DNA of 64,000 nt from Fimbriimonas planktonicus. Lineage in GTDB: Bacteria; Armatimonadota; Fimbriimonadia; Fimbriimonadales; Fimbriimonadaceae. The stretch covers positions 496,001 to 560,000 of the forward strand of contig OZ248539.1 in assembly GCA_965234685.1 (NCBI GenBank), written 5' to 3'. How positions within the stretch are numbered: the stretch's first letter is position 1; the number at the start of each line of letters is the position of its first letter. Below are positions 33,585 to 43,933 of this stretch, one piece after another. A program made the position numbers and the translations under genes. Below the pieces are notes generated by a model. That model worked only from the letters and a program-made list of their open reading frames with translations. It was not told the origin of the DNA and did not search any database.

Positions 33585-36500
33585 ATGCTCAAACACCCCG
33601 ATCTGACCCTCCGCCGAGCACATGCGTTCCTCTGGCAAACCCTTCGCCCGGCCGAATTCGGAGATCGGACTCCCCTCAAAATTGAGTTCAACGAGCGCGA
33701 TTGCGCCGATCAAGCTGAGGCAGAACTCGGCCCTTGGCAAACCGTCGAACCGGGCTTCGCCTACGGCCCCGCGTACCGCACGGTTTGGTTCCGTCTCTCG
33801 GGCGTTGTCCCGGATTCACTTGCCGGAAAGCCGCTCGTTGTCTTCGCAGAAATCGGCGGCGAACGAACGGTCTGGAAGGATAACTCCCCCTGGTGCGGCG
33901 TTGATGTCGAGCATAGCGATTTCGGCTGGCTCAGCGGTGCGGCACTCGCCGGTCGCGAGGTTCCGGCGACCGGCGGGGAAGCCGTCTCCTACACGATCCA
34001 GGTTTACACGCGAAACTCCGAAACCGTGGTCCACGGCCACGAAAAGCCGCGATCGGCGACCACCGAGAAGGTCGAGTTCGCTGGAATCGCTGCCGTCGAT
34101 TACGCCATCCGGGACCTCATTTACGACTTCGAATTCACCCTCGGCCTCACGCAGAGCATTCAAGGGGATGACCCGGCGTACCACACCCTCCTGCGCGGGC
34201 TCAATGATGTCTGCAACACGTTTTCGCCGAAGAACCGAGAAACGATCAGTCGATGCCGAAAGCTCATTCGGGACGCCCTGGGAAGCCTCAACGGGGAACT
34301 GAAGCACACCATCACTCCCGTCGGCCACGCGCACCTGGATACGGCTTGGCTGTGGCCCATCAACATCACCCGCAAGAAGATGGCGCACACCACCGCCACC
34401 CAATTGGGGCTCATCGATCGCTACCCTGAGTACGTCTTTGTCCATTCCCAAGCCAGCCAATACGAGTGGCTTGAAACCGACTATCCGGTGCTGTTCGAGA
34501 AAGTAAAGGGCGCTATCGCTAAGGGCCAGTGGGAACCCGTTGGGTCCATGTGGGTCGAGGCGGATTGCAACCTGACGGGCGGCGAATCGCTCGTCAGGCA
34601 GTTCCTCTATGGCAAGCGATACTTCCGCGAAAAGTTGGGCTACGAAACCCTCGACATGTGGTTGCCCGATGTGTTTGGCTACTCTGCGGCCCTGCCCCAG
34701 ATCCTTTCGAAGTTCAACATTCGGTACTTCCTCACGCAGAAGATTTCTTGGAATCAATTCAACAAGTTTCCGCACCACACCTTCTGGTGGCAGGGAATCG
34801 ATGGCACTCGTGTCTGGTCGCACTTCCCACCGGCCGATACCTATAACGCGAGCGCCGAACCGAAGGAAGTCTTGTATTCCGTCAAGAACTTCAAGGATCA
34901 CGCCCGGAGCGATCAGTCCCTGTACGTGTACGGCTTCGGAGATGGCGGCGGCGGTCCAACCGAAAAGCACATCGAGTTCTTGCGCCGTGGCCGAATGGCC
35001 CCGCATTATCCGGAGGTCGCCCTTGGCAAACGCGCGATCGACTTTTTCCGCGAAGCCAAGTCCAAATCTAAAGATCTTCAAACCTGGGTAGGGGAGCTGT
35101 ATCTCGAGCTCCACCGCGGGACCTACACCAGTCAGGCCGCCAACAAAAAGAAGAACCGGCAGTGCGAATTCCTCCTACGCGATGCCGAGTGGCTTGCGAG
35201 TTTCACGCCCGGCTATCCGCAAAGTTATCCCAAGGCCGAACTTGAAGCCGCCTGGAAGCTGGTTTTGCTCAACCAATTCCACGACATCATTCCTGGGTCT
35301 TCGGTAAAGGAGGTCTATGAAGACAGCAACGTCGATTACGCGAAGGTCATCGAAATTGGCGAGAGGGTCATCTCGGATAGCCTGACCCGCATTGGTCGGG
35401 CATGCGACACCACCGCACTTCAGCGACCCGTCGCAATTTTCCAGAACGGCTCGTTAGTCACGCAAGGCGAAATTCCTTGGACCGATGCCGTCGTGCCGAA
35501 TTCGCTCATGACCGCCGATGAAATCGTGCCCGTCCAAATTGTCGAGGGACTGGGCGATCGTAAACTGGTTTTCCCGGTGCCCCAAGGCGCGCTTGGAACG
35601 GTGGTCGTCGGCGATCTGTCCGATGCCCTCCCGCCACAATTCCCGGCCGCAAAGCCCCGACTGAAGGCAAGCATTCGCCGCATCGAAAACGGCGAACTCA
35701 GCGTTCGCTTCGATCAAAACGGAAACATCACGAGCATCCAGAGTCTAGAGGACGGTTCTGAATTTATTGAGCCCGGCAAGCTGGCAAACGTCTTCCAACT
35801 GTTCGACGACAAACCCCTGTTCTGGAGCGCTTGGGACATTGACGCGTTTGCCTACGAAACTCAGGTCGATCTACTTCGCAGCGACAGTATCGAGGTGGTC
35901 GAGCGAGGCCCGGTGAGGGCGGCGGTGGAGATCGTTCGGACCTTTGGTAAGAGTACGATCCGCCAACGGATCTCGCTAGGACCAACCCCGGGCATCCGAT
36001 TCGACACCGAGATCGATTGGCAAGAGACGGACAAGCTGTTGAAGGTCGCGTTCCCGGCGAACGTTAACGCGTCCCGGGCAACCTACGAGATTCAGTTCGG
36101 AAACGTCGAGCGACCGACCCACTACAACACTTCTTGGGACATGGCTAAGTTCGAGGTCTGCGCCCAAAAGTGGGTCGATCTGAGCGAAGGCGAATGTGGT
36201 CTCGCGCTGCTAAACGATGGAAAATACGGCCACGACGTTCACGGCAACGTCATTCGGCTTAGCCTGCTGCGCGCTCCCAAAGCCCCAGATCCCACGTGCG
36301 ACATGGGCGTGCATCGCTTCAGCTATGTGGTCATGCCGCACTTTGGCCCGTACAACATTGGCGGCGTCGTTACGGCGGCTTATGCGCTCAACGCGCCGAT
36401 GCGCCACGCTCTGCTCGATCAGCATGCGGGGGAAAACGGCATGCTCCCAACTTTCGTTTCGGTCGAGAACCGGAATATCGTGATCGAGTCAGTCAAGAAG

Positions 36501-36707
36501 GCCGAGGATAACTCAGACCTGATCGTGCGGTTGTACGAGTGCCACAACACGCGAGGTCGGGCCGAGTTGAGTTGCGCTCGCCACGTTCATTCTGTCGCCG
36601 TCTGCGACCTGGAAGAGAATGAGCTCGTTGAATTGGACGTCAACGACAATCTCATTCCGTTTGATTTCAAGCCGTTTGAAATCATAACTTTGAGGCTGCG
36701 CGTATAG
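33585..36707 (+). CDS. GH38 alpha-mannosidase
   Basis: The 1040-aa protein is a retaining glycosidase of family GH38. It has the N-terminal zinc-site motif GHAHLDTAWLWP near residue 247 and the nucleophile region MWLPDVFGYSAALPQ (Asp near 362). FWWQGIDGTRVWSHFPP, WLASFTPGYPQSYPKAELEAAWKLVLLNQFHDIIPGSS and a long C-terminal beta region complete the fold. There is no signal peptide, so a cytosolic enzyme that trims imported mannosides is likely. TATCTT lies 6 nt before the ATG. No transporter for mannosides is adjacent. Confidence 0.93.
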   Translation: MLKHPDLTLRRAHAFLWQTLRPAEFGDRTPLKIEFNERDCADQAEAELGPWQTVEPGFAYGPAYRTVWFRLSGVVPDSLAGKPLVVFAEIGGERTVWKDNSPWCGVDVEHSDFGWLSGAALAGREVPATGGEAVSYTIQVYTRNSETVVHGHEKPRSATTEKVEFAGIAAVDYAIRDLIYDFEFTLGLTQSIQGDDPAYHTLLRGLNDVCNTFSPKNRETISRCRKLIRDALGSLNGELKHTITPVGHAHLDTAWLWPINITRKKMAHTTATQLGLIDRYPEYVFVHSQASQYEWLETDYPVLFEKVKGAIAKGQWEPVGSMWVEADCNLTGGESLVRQFLYGKRYFREKLGYETLDMWLPDVFGYSAALPQILSKFNIRYFLTQKISWNQFNKFPHHTFWWQGIDGTRVWSHFPPADTYNASAEPKEVLYSVKNFKDHARSDQSLYVYGFGDGGGGPTEKHIEFLRRGRMAPHYPEVALGKRAIDFFREAKSKSKDLQTWVGELYLELHRGTYTSQAANKKKNRQCEFLLRDAEWLASFTPGYPQSYPKAELEAAWKLVLLNQFHDIIPGSSVKEVYEDSNVDYAKVIEIGERVISDSLTRIGRACDTTALQRPVAIFQNGSLVTQGEIPWTDAVVPNSLMTADEIVPVQIVEGLGDRKLVFPVPQGALGTVVVGDLSDALPPQFPAAKPRLKASIRRIENGELSVRFDQNGNITSIQSLEDGSEFIEPGKLANVFQLFDDKPLFWSAWDIDAFAYETQVDLLRSDSIEVVERGPVRAAVEIVRTFGKSTIRQRISLGPTPGIRFDTEIDWQETDKLLKVAFPANVNASRATYEIQFGNVERPTHYNTSWDMAKFEVCAQKWVDLSEGECGLALLNDGKYGHDVHGNVIRLSLLRAPKAPDPTCDMGVHRFSYVVMPHFGPYNIGGVVTAAYALNAPMRHALLDQHAGENGMLPTFVSVENRNIVIESVKKAEDNSDLIVRLYECHNTRGRAELSCARHVHSVAVCDLEENELVELDVNDNLIPFDFKPFEIITLRLRV

Positions 36708-36725
36708 TAGTCAAACCACTCGGTC

Positions 36726-38597
36726 ATGCCCAACTCCAACGATAGCTCGGATCGCAAAAGCTCAGGGCGCTCCGTTGCCCCGGGTGGATTGGCCGATGTT
36801 GGGACTCAAGACAAGCACCGCGTCGCGCAGCGCCTCGCGCCCTACATCGTATTCCTTGGCACTCTGGCCCTGACCATCAGCCTTTGGACGTACGCCGCTC
36901 GTACGGCAAGTAATCGCGATGCGGAACGTTTTGAGTCTGAAGCGTTCAGAAATCGATTTCAAATCGAATCGAAGCTTCGCGATCAAGCGATCATCCTGCA
37001 AGGCATCGGGGCGATCTTCACGAATTTTCGCTTTCCGACGTTGCGTGAGTTCGATGCGGTGGTTAGCGCGTCTTTGGACAAATCGGTTCAGAACGGTGCT
37101 TCCGGGGCGGGGTTTGCTCCCTGGATCACCGCCGAGAACGCATCCGCTTGGAACGCCCAGGGTCGGCTCATCAATGGTCCAACCTGGAAGATCTTTCCCC
37201 CGACAAAAGATCGTGTGCAACTACCGTTGCTGTATGCCTCGCCGCGTACGGAGAACACTCGCTATGCCATCGGCTACGACTCGCTCACGTCGGAAGATAG
37301 ACGGGATGCCATTCTCACTGCCGTTGAGACCGCGAGCATTGCCGCCACCGGCGTCGTGACACTGGTTAGCGACCAGAAAGCCCCTAGACCTTCGGTCGTG
37401 CTCTTTCTTCCGGTCTACGATCGCATCCCAGGTCCGAAGATTGTTTCCGAACGCAAGAAGCGTGTAATCGGACTCGTGTACAGCCCGATTCGATTAGATA
37501 ACTTTTTCGCCGATGTCGAAGTTCGAGTTCTCTCGCGGTCGGTTTCAATGGAAGCGTTCGACAGCGACGGCAAACTCATCTATCGAAGTCCAAAGTTTCG
37601 AAGCGGTGCGCGTTTCAAAAGTAAGCAAATGATTCTGGTCGGCAATCGCCGTTGGATGGCCACGTTTGCTTCGACCACGGAGTTTGAACAGGACCTTAGT
37701 GGGCGCTACGTGCCGCTTGTGCCGTTCCTCGGCGTGCTTATTTCCGGTCTGCTTTTCAGCCTCTCACTCGCGCAAAGAAACTCGAAAGACAAGGCCGTAG
37801 AGCAAGCGGCGCTGCTCGAGCGCGAAGTCGTTGAACGGACCCGCGCCGAGCAAGAAGTGCGGCGCCTAAACGAAGGGCTTGAGTCACTCGTGAAAGCCAG
37901 AACGCAAGAACTCGAGGCCGCGAACGCGGAACTTCAATCTTTCGTGTACTCGGTTTCGCATGACCTGCGGACGCCTCTCCGCACCGTGGATGGATTTAGC
38001 CATGCCCTCATCGCCGATTACGGCGAGACGATGAACGAGGAGGCCCTGGACTACGTCGGCCGGGTTCGACGAGCGGCGAAGCGAATGGATGAATTGATCA
38101 CCGCGCTTCTGAGTCTCAGCCGAATCACCCGAACCGAGCTGATTCGTCGCGAAGTCAACATCAGCCTCCTGGCCGAAGAACTCGCGGCGGAGTATCGTCG
38201 GGTTTCGGATTGGCAGATCGAATTTGAGATTGAATCTGGAATGACCGCCTATGCAGACGAGCGACTGATGACGGCTGTTCTCGATAATCTTATTGGCAAC
38301 GCAGTTAAGTTTTCTCAAAACGAACCTTCGCCGAAGGTGGAAGTCGGAATGTCGAACGGCAACTTTTTTGTCCGAGACAATGGCGTCGGATTCGATCCAA
38401 CCCATGCGGGCAAGCTCTTTAAACCGTTCGAGCGGTTGCACTCGGTCAACGAGTTCCCCGGCACCGGTATTGGCCTTGCGACGGTATTGCGCATTATTTC
38501 TCGCCACGGCGGGGAGATGTGGGCAGAGTCGGAGCTTGGCAAAGGTGCCACCTTCTACTTCCACTTGCCAAACCCCGCAGGTACCCTCTCCTCTTGA
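36726..38597 (+). CDS. CHASE-domain sensor histidine kinase
   Basis: The 623-aa protein has an N-terminal membrane helix (about 40-60) and an extracytoplasmic CHASE-type domain (FRNRFQIESKLRDQAIILQGIGAIF ... GYDSLTSEDRRDAI, about 75-270). A second helix lies near 335-352, then a coiled coil with ARTQELEAANAEL. The HisKA domain has phospho-acceptor H412 in SVSHDLRTPL, and the HATPase domain has DNLIGNAVKFS and GTGIGLATVLRI. The ligand is unknown and no response regulator is adjacent. Its stop and the gltX start share TGATG, so the two are coupled. Confidence 0.9.
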   Translation: MPNSNDSSDRKSSGRSVAPGGLADVGTQDKHRVAQRLAPYIVFLGTLALTISLWTYAARTASNRDAERFESEAFRNRFQIESKLRDQAIILQGIGAIFTNFRFPTLREFDAVVSASLDKSVQNGASGAGFAPWITAENASAWNAQGRLINGPTWKIFPPTKDRVQLPLLYASPRTENTRYAIGYDSLTSEDRRDAILTAVETASIAATGVVTLVSDQKAPRPSVVLFLPVYDRIPGPKIVSERKKRVIGLVYSPIRLDNFFADVEVRVLSRSVSMEAFDSDGKLIYRSPKFRSGARFKSKQMILVGNRRWMATFASTTEFEQDLSGRYVPLVPFLGVLISGLLFSLSLAQRNSKDKAVEQAALLEREVVERTRAEQEVRRLNEGLESLVKARTQELEAANAELQSFVYSVSHDLRTPLRTVDGFSHALIADYGETMNEEALDYVGRVRRAAKRMDELITALLSLSRITRTELIRREVNISLLAEELAAEYRRVSDWQIEFEIESGMTAYADERLMTAVLDNLIGNAVKFSQNEPSPKVEVGMSNGNFFVRDNGVGFDPTHAGKLFKPFERLHSVNEFPGTGIGLATVLRIISRHGGEMWAESELGKGATFYFHLPNPAGTLSS

Positions 38598-40138
38598 TGC
38601 CGGTCCGCGTTCGCTTTGCGCCCAGCCCAACTGGGCTCCTTCACGTAGGTGCCCTCCGAGATGCGCTTTTCAAGTTTTTGCTTGCCAAACACGAGGGCGG
38701 CGAGAACATTCTTCGTATCGAAGACACCGACCGAAGCCGCTACAACCCCGAGAGTGAAGAAGAGTTCATCACGACCCTGAAGTGGGTTGGCATCACTTTC
38801 GATGAGGGCCCGCACCTCGGCGGCCCGCACGCTCCATATCGCCAGAGCGAGCGCAAAGAAGCCGGAATCTACGCGGAGCTCATCAACGTGTTGCTTGCCA
38901 AAGGGGCGGCCTACAAAGCTTTTGACACGTCGCAGGAACTTGACGAGATGCGCGAGTTTCAGCAGCTCAACAAGCTCGCCGTGGGCTACTACGGCGGAAA
39001 CTGGCGCGATGCATCCGCCGAAGCGGTCGCCGCCGCAGAAGCCGAGGGGAAGCCGTTTGTCATTCGCCAGCGCATCCCGCGCGGCGAGAAGATCGTCATC
39101 GAGGATCTCATCCGTGGCCGCATCGAGTGGGACAGCGATACGATCGACGACCCGGTACTCATCAAAGCCGACGGAATGCCGACTTACCACTTTGCCAGCA
39201 TGGTCGATGATCACCTCATGGAGATCACCCACATCATGCGCGGGGAAGAGTGGATCAGTTCGGCCCCGAAACACGCCGCGCTTTTCGATGCCTTTGGTTG
39301 GCCGAGGCCGATTTTCGTCCATTGCCCCGTCATCGTTGGAAAGGACGGCAAAAAGCTGTCGAAGCGACACGGTGCAACCCGAGTCCTTGACTATGCCGCC
39401 GAAGGGTATCTCCCCGTCGCCCTAAAGAACTTCATCGCCCTCATCGGTTGGAGCCCCGGCGACGACACGGAGGCAATGACCGAAGAAGAGTTGATCGCGA
39501 AGTTCCGGCTTTCGGGTTTGCAGCCATCTCCGGGCCGGTTTGATCTCGACAAACTGCGCTGGCTGAACGGCCACCACATTCGGCAGATGTCGCCGACGGC
39601 GGTTTTGGACGAATTGCTGGCCTACGTCGCGCACCCGTTCACTTGCACTTATTGGGAGAACTTTGTCGATGAGGAGCCGATTCCGAACAAGCCGCCGAAG
39701 GATGGGAACCAGATTCTTGCCCGATTGGAGCGGATCGTGGAATGGGCCGCGAAGGATCGAGAGTACGTTCTTGCCGCCCTGGCCCTCGAGATCGAACGAG
39801 TATTGACCCTCGCCGATTTTGGCGAAGCGGTGGAGTTCTTCTTGGTCGACTCTCCAACTATCGATCCCAAGGCAGCAGACAAGTGGCTCAATCAGCCTCA
39901 CGCTGCGGACCTGTTCGCGTTCATCGCGGCGAATCCAGCGAGCGGTTCCTTCGAGGAAGCGACCGCGCACTACGATGCGTTACTCCGTAAGTATGCGGAG
40001 GACAATGGCTTCGAAAAGCTCGGTCCGATCGTGCACCCAACGCGGGTGAAGTTGACCGGAAAGACCACCGGACCCGGTCTCTTCGAGCTGATGGCCGTCC
40101 TTGGTCCTGACCGCCTGCGGGAGCGGCTCCTCGCCTGA
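38597..40138 (+). CDS. gltX: Glutamyl-tRNA synthetase
   Basis: Class I synthetase charging tRNA-Glu (and possibly tRNA-Gln). The start at ATG 38597 (MPVRVRFAPSPTGLLHVG) has the HIGH-type motif LHVG; ENILRIEDTDRSR follows, and the KMSKS-type motif is GKKLSKRHGA. The C-terminal part of the 513-aa protein is the anticodon-binding domain. An upstream in-frame extension (from 38519) has no homology and overlaps the kinase gene. The gene lies inside a dense operon with the kinase, hisD and a nucleoside-type transporter. Confidence 0.96.
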   Translation: MPVRVRFAPSPTGLLHVGALRDALFKFLLAKHEGGENILRIEDTDRSRYNPESEEEFITTLKWVGITFDEGPHLGGPHAPYRQSERKEAGIYAELINVLLAKGAAYKAFDTSQELDEMREFQQLNKLAVGYYGGNWRDASAEAVAAAEAEGKPFVIRQRIPRGEKIVIEDLIRGRIEWDSDTIDDPVLIKADGMPTYHFASMVDDHLMEITHIMRGEEWISSAPKHAALFDAFGWPRPIFVHCPVIVGKDGKKLSKRHGATRVLDYAAEGYLPVALKNFIALIGWSPGDDTEAMTEEELIAKFRLSGLQPSPGRFDLDKLRWLNGHHIRQMSPTAVLDELLAYVAHPFTCTYWENFVDEEPIPNKPPKDGNQILARLERIVEWAAKDREYVLAALALEIERVLTLADFGEAVEFFLVDSPTIDPKAADKWLNQPHAADLFAFIAANPASGSFEEATAHYDALLRKYAEDNGFEKLGPIVHPTRVKLTGKTTGPGLFELMAVLGPDRLRERLLA

Positions 40139-40142
40139 TCCC

Positions 40143-41528
40143 ATGCTCATTCGGATAATTGACGCCAATGTTCTAGATCCGTTTGCTGCTTTGCAGACGG
40201 CAGGCGCCCAGCGGGACGAGCAAGCCGAAGCGGTGGTTGCCGCGATCATCGCAGACGTTCGGGATCGCGGAGACGCCGCGCTCTTGGCTAACGCCCAAAA
40301 GTTTGATTCTCAAAACATCACCGAGTTGGAAGTTCCCGCCGCGGACATCGAGCAGGCAAGCTTGGAACCCCGGTTCGAATCCGCCATCGCAACCGCGGCG
40401 GCCCAGATCAACATGTTCCACACCGCGCAAATGCTGGTGCTGACATCGGGGTTGGCGAGGATTGACGCGCGCGGACCGATCGAACAGGTCTGGCCCGGCG
40501 GCGTACCACCGAAGTGGTCCTGGGATACTGGGCGGGCGGGTACTAACGCCGACCAAAACCTACAAGCCTTTGCTTCGGGCACCCGAGGTCAGCGGCTTTT
40601 GCCCCTCGACCGAGTTGGCGTTTACGTTCCTGGTGGCAATGCGAACTACCCGAGTTCGGTGCTCATGAACGCCATTCCAGCGCGCGTGGCCGGAGTTCGT
40701 GAAGTCTTCGTTTGTTCGCCCGCGGGCGATTCTGGTCGGCACACGGACGCCGTTTGCTTTGCCCTCAAGGAGGCCAGCGTGGATCGGGCGTTTCGAGTGG
40801 GTGGAGCCGCCGCCGTCGCTGCCATGGCGTTCGGGACCGAAACCGTTCCGCGCGTCGACAAAATCGTCGGGCCAGGGAATCGTTGGGTCAACGAAGCCAA
40901 GCGCCAAGTTTGGGGCAAGGTTGGGCTGGATGGCTACGCTGGTCCCAGTGAGGTTTGCGTGGTGGTCGATGAATCAGCCAACGACCGGTTCGCGGCAGCA
41001 GACCTGCTCACCCAAGTCGAGCACGCGCCGGACAACGTCGCCTATCTCATCGCTACATCAATGGAAAAGCTGGAGTCGGTCCTTGCCGAAGTTGAACGCC
41101 AACTTACAGGCGCTCCGCGTGAAGCCACGATGAGAGCGGCCCTCGCGGACAACTCCCTTGCCATCGTTGCCTTGGACCTCTTCGAAGCCATTGCCCTTGT
41201 GAACGAAATCGCGCCTGAACACTTGACCCTCAGCGTCGAGGATCCTCACCGCTGGCTGGAGAAAGTCCAAAACGCTGGCTGCGTGCTGCTAGGAGACTGG
41301 ACGCCGGAGAGCGCGGGGGACTACTGCATCGGACCTTCCCACACGTTGCCGACCTCCGGTGCGGCACGGTGGCAGAGTCCGGTCAACGTGCTGGAGTTTC
41401 TTAAAGTGCAGAGTGTTTCGAACCTCTCCAAAGAGGCGCTCGAGTTCTGGACACCCGTCATCGAGGCGTTTGGCGAGATGGAAGGTTTTCCGGCTCACGC
41501 CCGGGGTGCCTCAATTCGGTTCGAATAG
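40143..41528 (+). CDS. hisD: Histidinol dehydrogenase
   Basis: HisD oxidises histidinol to histidine with two NAD. The 461-aa protein (ATG at 40143) has the landmarks VPGGNANYPSSVLMNAIPA, VDKIVGPGNRWVNEAKR, GYAGPSEVCVVVDESAND and TQVEHAPD with the zinc-binding Gln/His, GDWTPESAGDYCIGPSHTLPT and the C-terminal HARGASIR. It is 4 bp from gltX. No other his genes are near. The length slightly exceeds the usual 430 aa. Confidence 0.95.
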   Translation: MLIRIIDANVLDPFAALQTAGAQRDEQAEAVVAAIIADVRDRGDAALLANAQKFDSQNITELEVPAADIEQASLEPRFESAIATAAAQINMFHTAQMLVLTSGLARIDARGPIEQVWPGGVPPKWSWDTGRAGTNADQNLQAFASGTRGQRLLPLDRVGVYVPGGNANYPSSVLMNAIPARVAGVREVFVCSPAGDSGRHTDAVCFALKEASVDRAFRVGGAAAVAAMAFGTETVPRVDKIVGPGNRWVNEAKRQVWGKVGLDGYAGPSEVCVVVDESANDRFAAADLLTQVEHAPDNVAYLIATSMEKLESVLAEVERQLTGAPREATMRAALADNSLAIVALDLFEAIALVNEIAPEHLTLSVEDPHRWLEKVQNAGCVLLGDWTPESAGDYCIGPSHTLPTSGAARWQSPVNVLEFLKVQSVSNLSKEALEFWTPVIEAFGEMEGFPAHARGASIRFE

Positions 41529-41543
41529 GTACCCTGACGCGTC

Positions 41544-42431
41544 ATGAGCCAGACCGTTGGGTTTGTCGGATTAGGCACGATGGGTGGGCCGATGGCGGGG
41601 CATCTGCAGAGCGCCGGCCAACGCCTTGTGGTTTGGAATCGCACCGCTGCAAAGAGCCAGCCCCTCCAAGAAGCCGGGGCCACGATTGCTGAATCACTCG
41701 CTGAACTAGCACAGCAGTGCGATGTGATCGCGATGTGCGTCAACCGCACGGAAGACGTCCGCGAATGCCTCGCGCAAATCATTCCGAACGCAAAGCCAGG
41801 CACGCTGATCATCGATCACAGCACGATCTCCCCGGCCGAAACTCCCGCGATCGGGGCCGAACTTGCCGCTGCCGGGCTGCGGTTCGTGGACGCGCCGGTC
41901 ACCGGCGGCTCCATGGGCGCTCAAAAGGGAACTTTGACCGTCTTTCTAGGCGGAGAACCAGCTGATACGGCGGAAGCGGAAGCGATCATCGCCCCGTATT
42001 CAAAGCGGGTCGCGCGAGTTGGCGGCGTAGGTTCGGGCCAAATGATGAAGATGGCGAACCAAATCGCGGTTGGTGGTGCTTTAATGGCCCTTTGCGAATG
42101 CCTCGCCTTTGCCCATAAAGCGGGTCTCGATATCGCCCAAGCGCGGGAAATGATCAACACTGGCGCCGGCGGAAGTTGGGCGTTCGAAAACTATGGCCCA
42201 ATGATTCTAAAACAGGATTGGACTCCTGGCTTTAGCGTCAAGAACCAGCGCAAAGACTTTGCCTACTGCTTCGAAGCCGCCGAAGTCTTGGGGGCTCAGC
42301 TCCCTGGAACCACCGTCGTAGATCAGCTTTTGGGAACGCTGGCCGCCCAAGGCCACAACGAACTCACTACGGCCAAGTTGTACGAGCTGTTGGCCGGAAC
42401 CGAATCCTCGGAGGCGAGCCTAGCCGAGTGA
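41544..42431 (+). CDS. Beta-hydroxyacid dehydrogenase (3-hydroxyisobutyrate dehydrogenase family)
   Basis: The 295-aa NAD(P)-enzyme has the Rossmann motif GFVGLGTMGGPMA, the substrate-binding loop DAPVTGGSMGAQKGTLTVFLGG and the catalytic Lys in GSGQMMKMANQIA. Family members reduce semialdehydes such as 3-hydroxyisobutyrate, tartronate or glyoxylate. The cofactor loop (WNRT) suggests NADP preference, as in the glyoxylate/succinic semialdehyde reductases. Substrate is not fixed by sequence. It overlaps the ABC ATPase gene by 4 bp (GTGA). Confidence 0.9.
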   Translation: MSQTVGFVGLGTMGGPMAGHLQSAGQRLVVWNRTAAKSQPLQEAGATIAESLAELAQQCDVIAMCVNRTEDVRECLAQIIPNAKPGTLIIDHSTISPAETPAIGAELAAAGLRFVDAPVTGGSMGAQKGTLTVFLGGEPADTAEAEAIIAPYSKRVARVGGVGSGQMMKMANQIAVGGALMALCECLAFAHKAGLDIAQAREMINTGAGGSWAFENYGPMILKQDWTPGFSVKNQRKDFAYCFEAAEVLGAQLPGTTVVDQLLGTLAAQGHNELTTAKLYELLAGTESSEASLAE

Positions 42432-43933
42432 GCCAAGCGGTCGAAATGCGCGGCATCAGCAAGCAATTCGGCCGCGTTCAAGCCTTAGACAACGTCGGAC
42501 TTACCGTCGAATCCGGCTCAATTCATGGCGTCGTCGGAGAAAACGGAGCCGGTAAGTCGACGCTCATGAAGGTGCTTTACGGCGCCTACCAAGCAGATTC
42601 TGGCGAGGTGAGGGTGAACGGCAAGGCCGTCAACATCCGGTCCTCAAAGGAGGCGATTGCCCTTGGCATCGGGATGGTGAGCCAGCACTACGGGATCGTC
42701 CCGGAACTCACACTTCTCGACAACCTGATTCTCGGCGCGGAGCCTTCCGTCGTATTAGACAAAGGCAAAATTCGCGAGCGAGCGAGCAAGATCGCCGCAA
42801 GCATCGGCTTAGACTACGGGCCCGAAATTTGGGACCGCGACGCCTCGGCGATGAGCGCTTCCGATGCACAGCGCCTCGAGATCCTGAAGCTTCTTTGGCG
42901 CGAAGCTAAGATCATGATCTTGGACGAACCGACGGCCATGCTTTCACCAAAGGATGGCGAAGCGCTGTTTGGAAGTTTGCGAGCGCTGACAAAAGAGGGC
43001 GCTACGGTGCTCCTGGTCACGCACCGATTGCCGGAGATCATGGAGTATTGCGATCGAGTCACCGTCCTTCGAGGCGGTAAGTGGATCGCCGATGTTCCGG
43101 TGAGTGAAGCGAACCCCGAGATGCTTTCCGAACTGATCGTCGGGCGCACCTTATCCGCGTCTGAACGGCCGAAGCCAATCGCACCTACGCCCCCAGTTTT
43201 GGAAGTCAAAAGCCTATCCGTGGCCCGAGATCGGGGGACCGACGCGGTTCAAAAGGCAAGCTTTGAACTCAGCCCCGGAGAGCTTGTAGGAATCGCCGGT
43301 GTTGATGGTAGCGGACAGGCTGAGCTTTTCCGTGCGTTGCTGGGAGTAACTCCGATTCGCGAAGGGGGGATGTTGTGGCACGGAAAGGCCATTTCAAATG
43401 AGCCCACCGAAAAGCGGATCGAACTGGGATGGCGAATCCTTCCAGAAGATCGTCTCCAGGAGGCGATCATCTCGGACTGGTCGCTTATCGAGAACAGCAC
43501 CCTCGGCCTGCACCGGCTACCGGAATTCTCCGATGGAGGAAAAGTTCGAGTCCCAGAGAGAGCGGCTTTTGCTCAAAAGGCGGCAGAAAAATTTGGCACC
43601 AAGCACGGCGGTTTGGAGACCTCTATCGGTGGACTTTCCGGAGGAAACCAGCAGCGCTTCGTAGCCGCCCGCATGACCGAGTCCGGGCCGAAACTCTTCC
43701 TTGCATTTCAGCCGTCGCGCGGGCTCGATATCGCCGCGACTGAGGACCTTTACGCCGCGATGCAAGAGCGGTGTCGTGAGGGCGCAGCGGGATTGGTTGT
43801 CTCGTTCGACCTCGACGAACTCATGGCCCATTGCCACCGCGTGCTCGTCATGTTCTCTGGAAGGGTGGTTGTGCCCCCAGCGGATGCCGATCGCGACACT
43901 CTGGGAAGGCTCATGGTGGGAGGCGAGGCTTGA
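42428..43933 (+). CDS. ABC transporter ATP-binding protein, nucleoside/BMP type
   Basis: The 501-aa protein has two fused ATPase domains, as in RbsA and YufO/NupO. Domain one has Walker A VVGENGAGKSTLMKV and ILDEPTAMLSPKDGEAL, but a degenerate signature (MSASDAQR). Domain two has a degenerate Walker A (GVDGSGQAELFR) and a good signature LSGGNQQRFVAARM. This asymmetry is normal for the family. It energises the two permeases encoded next. A GTG start overlaps the previous stop. No BmpA/PnrA-type substrate-binding gene is in the cluster. Confidence 0.93.
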   Translation: MSQAVEMRGISKQFGRVQALDNVGLTVESGSIHGVVGENGAGKSTLMKVLYGAYQADSGEVRVNGKAVNIRSSKEAIALGIGMVSQHYGIVPELTLLDNLILGAEPSVVLDKGKIRERASKIAASIGLDYGPEIWDRDASAMSASDAQRLEILKLLWREAKIMILDEPTAMLSPKDGEALFGSLRALTKEGATVLLVTHRLPEIMEYCDRVTVLRGGKWIADVPVSEANPEMLSELIVGRTLSASERPKPIAPTPPVLEVKSLSVARDRGTDAVQKASFELSPGELVGIAGVDGSGQAELFRALLGVTPIREGGMLWHGKAISNEPTEKRIELGWRILPEDRLQEAIISDWSLIENSTLGLHRLPEFSDGGKVRVPERAAFAQKAAEKFGTKHGGLETSIGGLSGGNQQRFVAARMTESGPKLFLAFQPSRGLDIAATEDLYAAMQERCREGAAGLVVSFDLDELMAHCHRVLVMFSGRVVVPPADADRDTLGRLMVGGEA

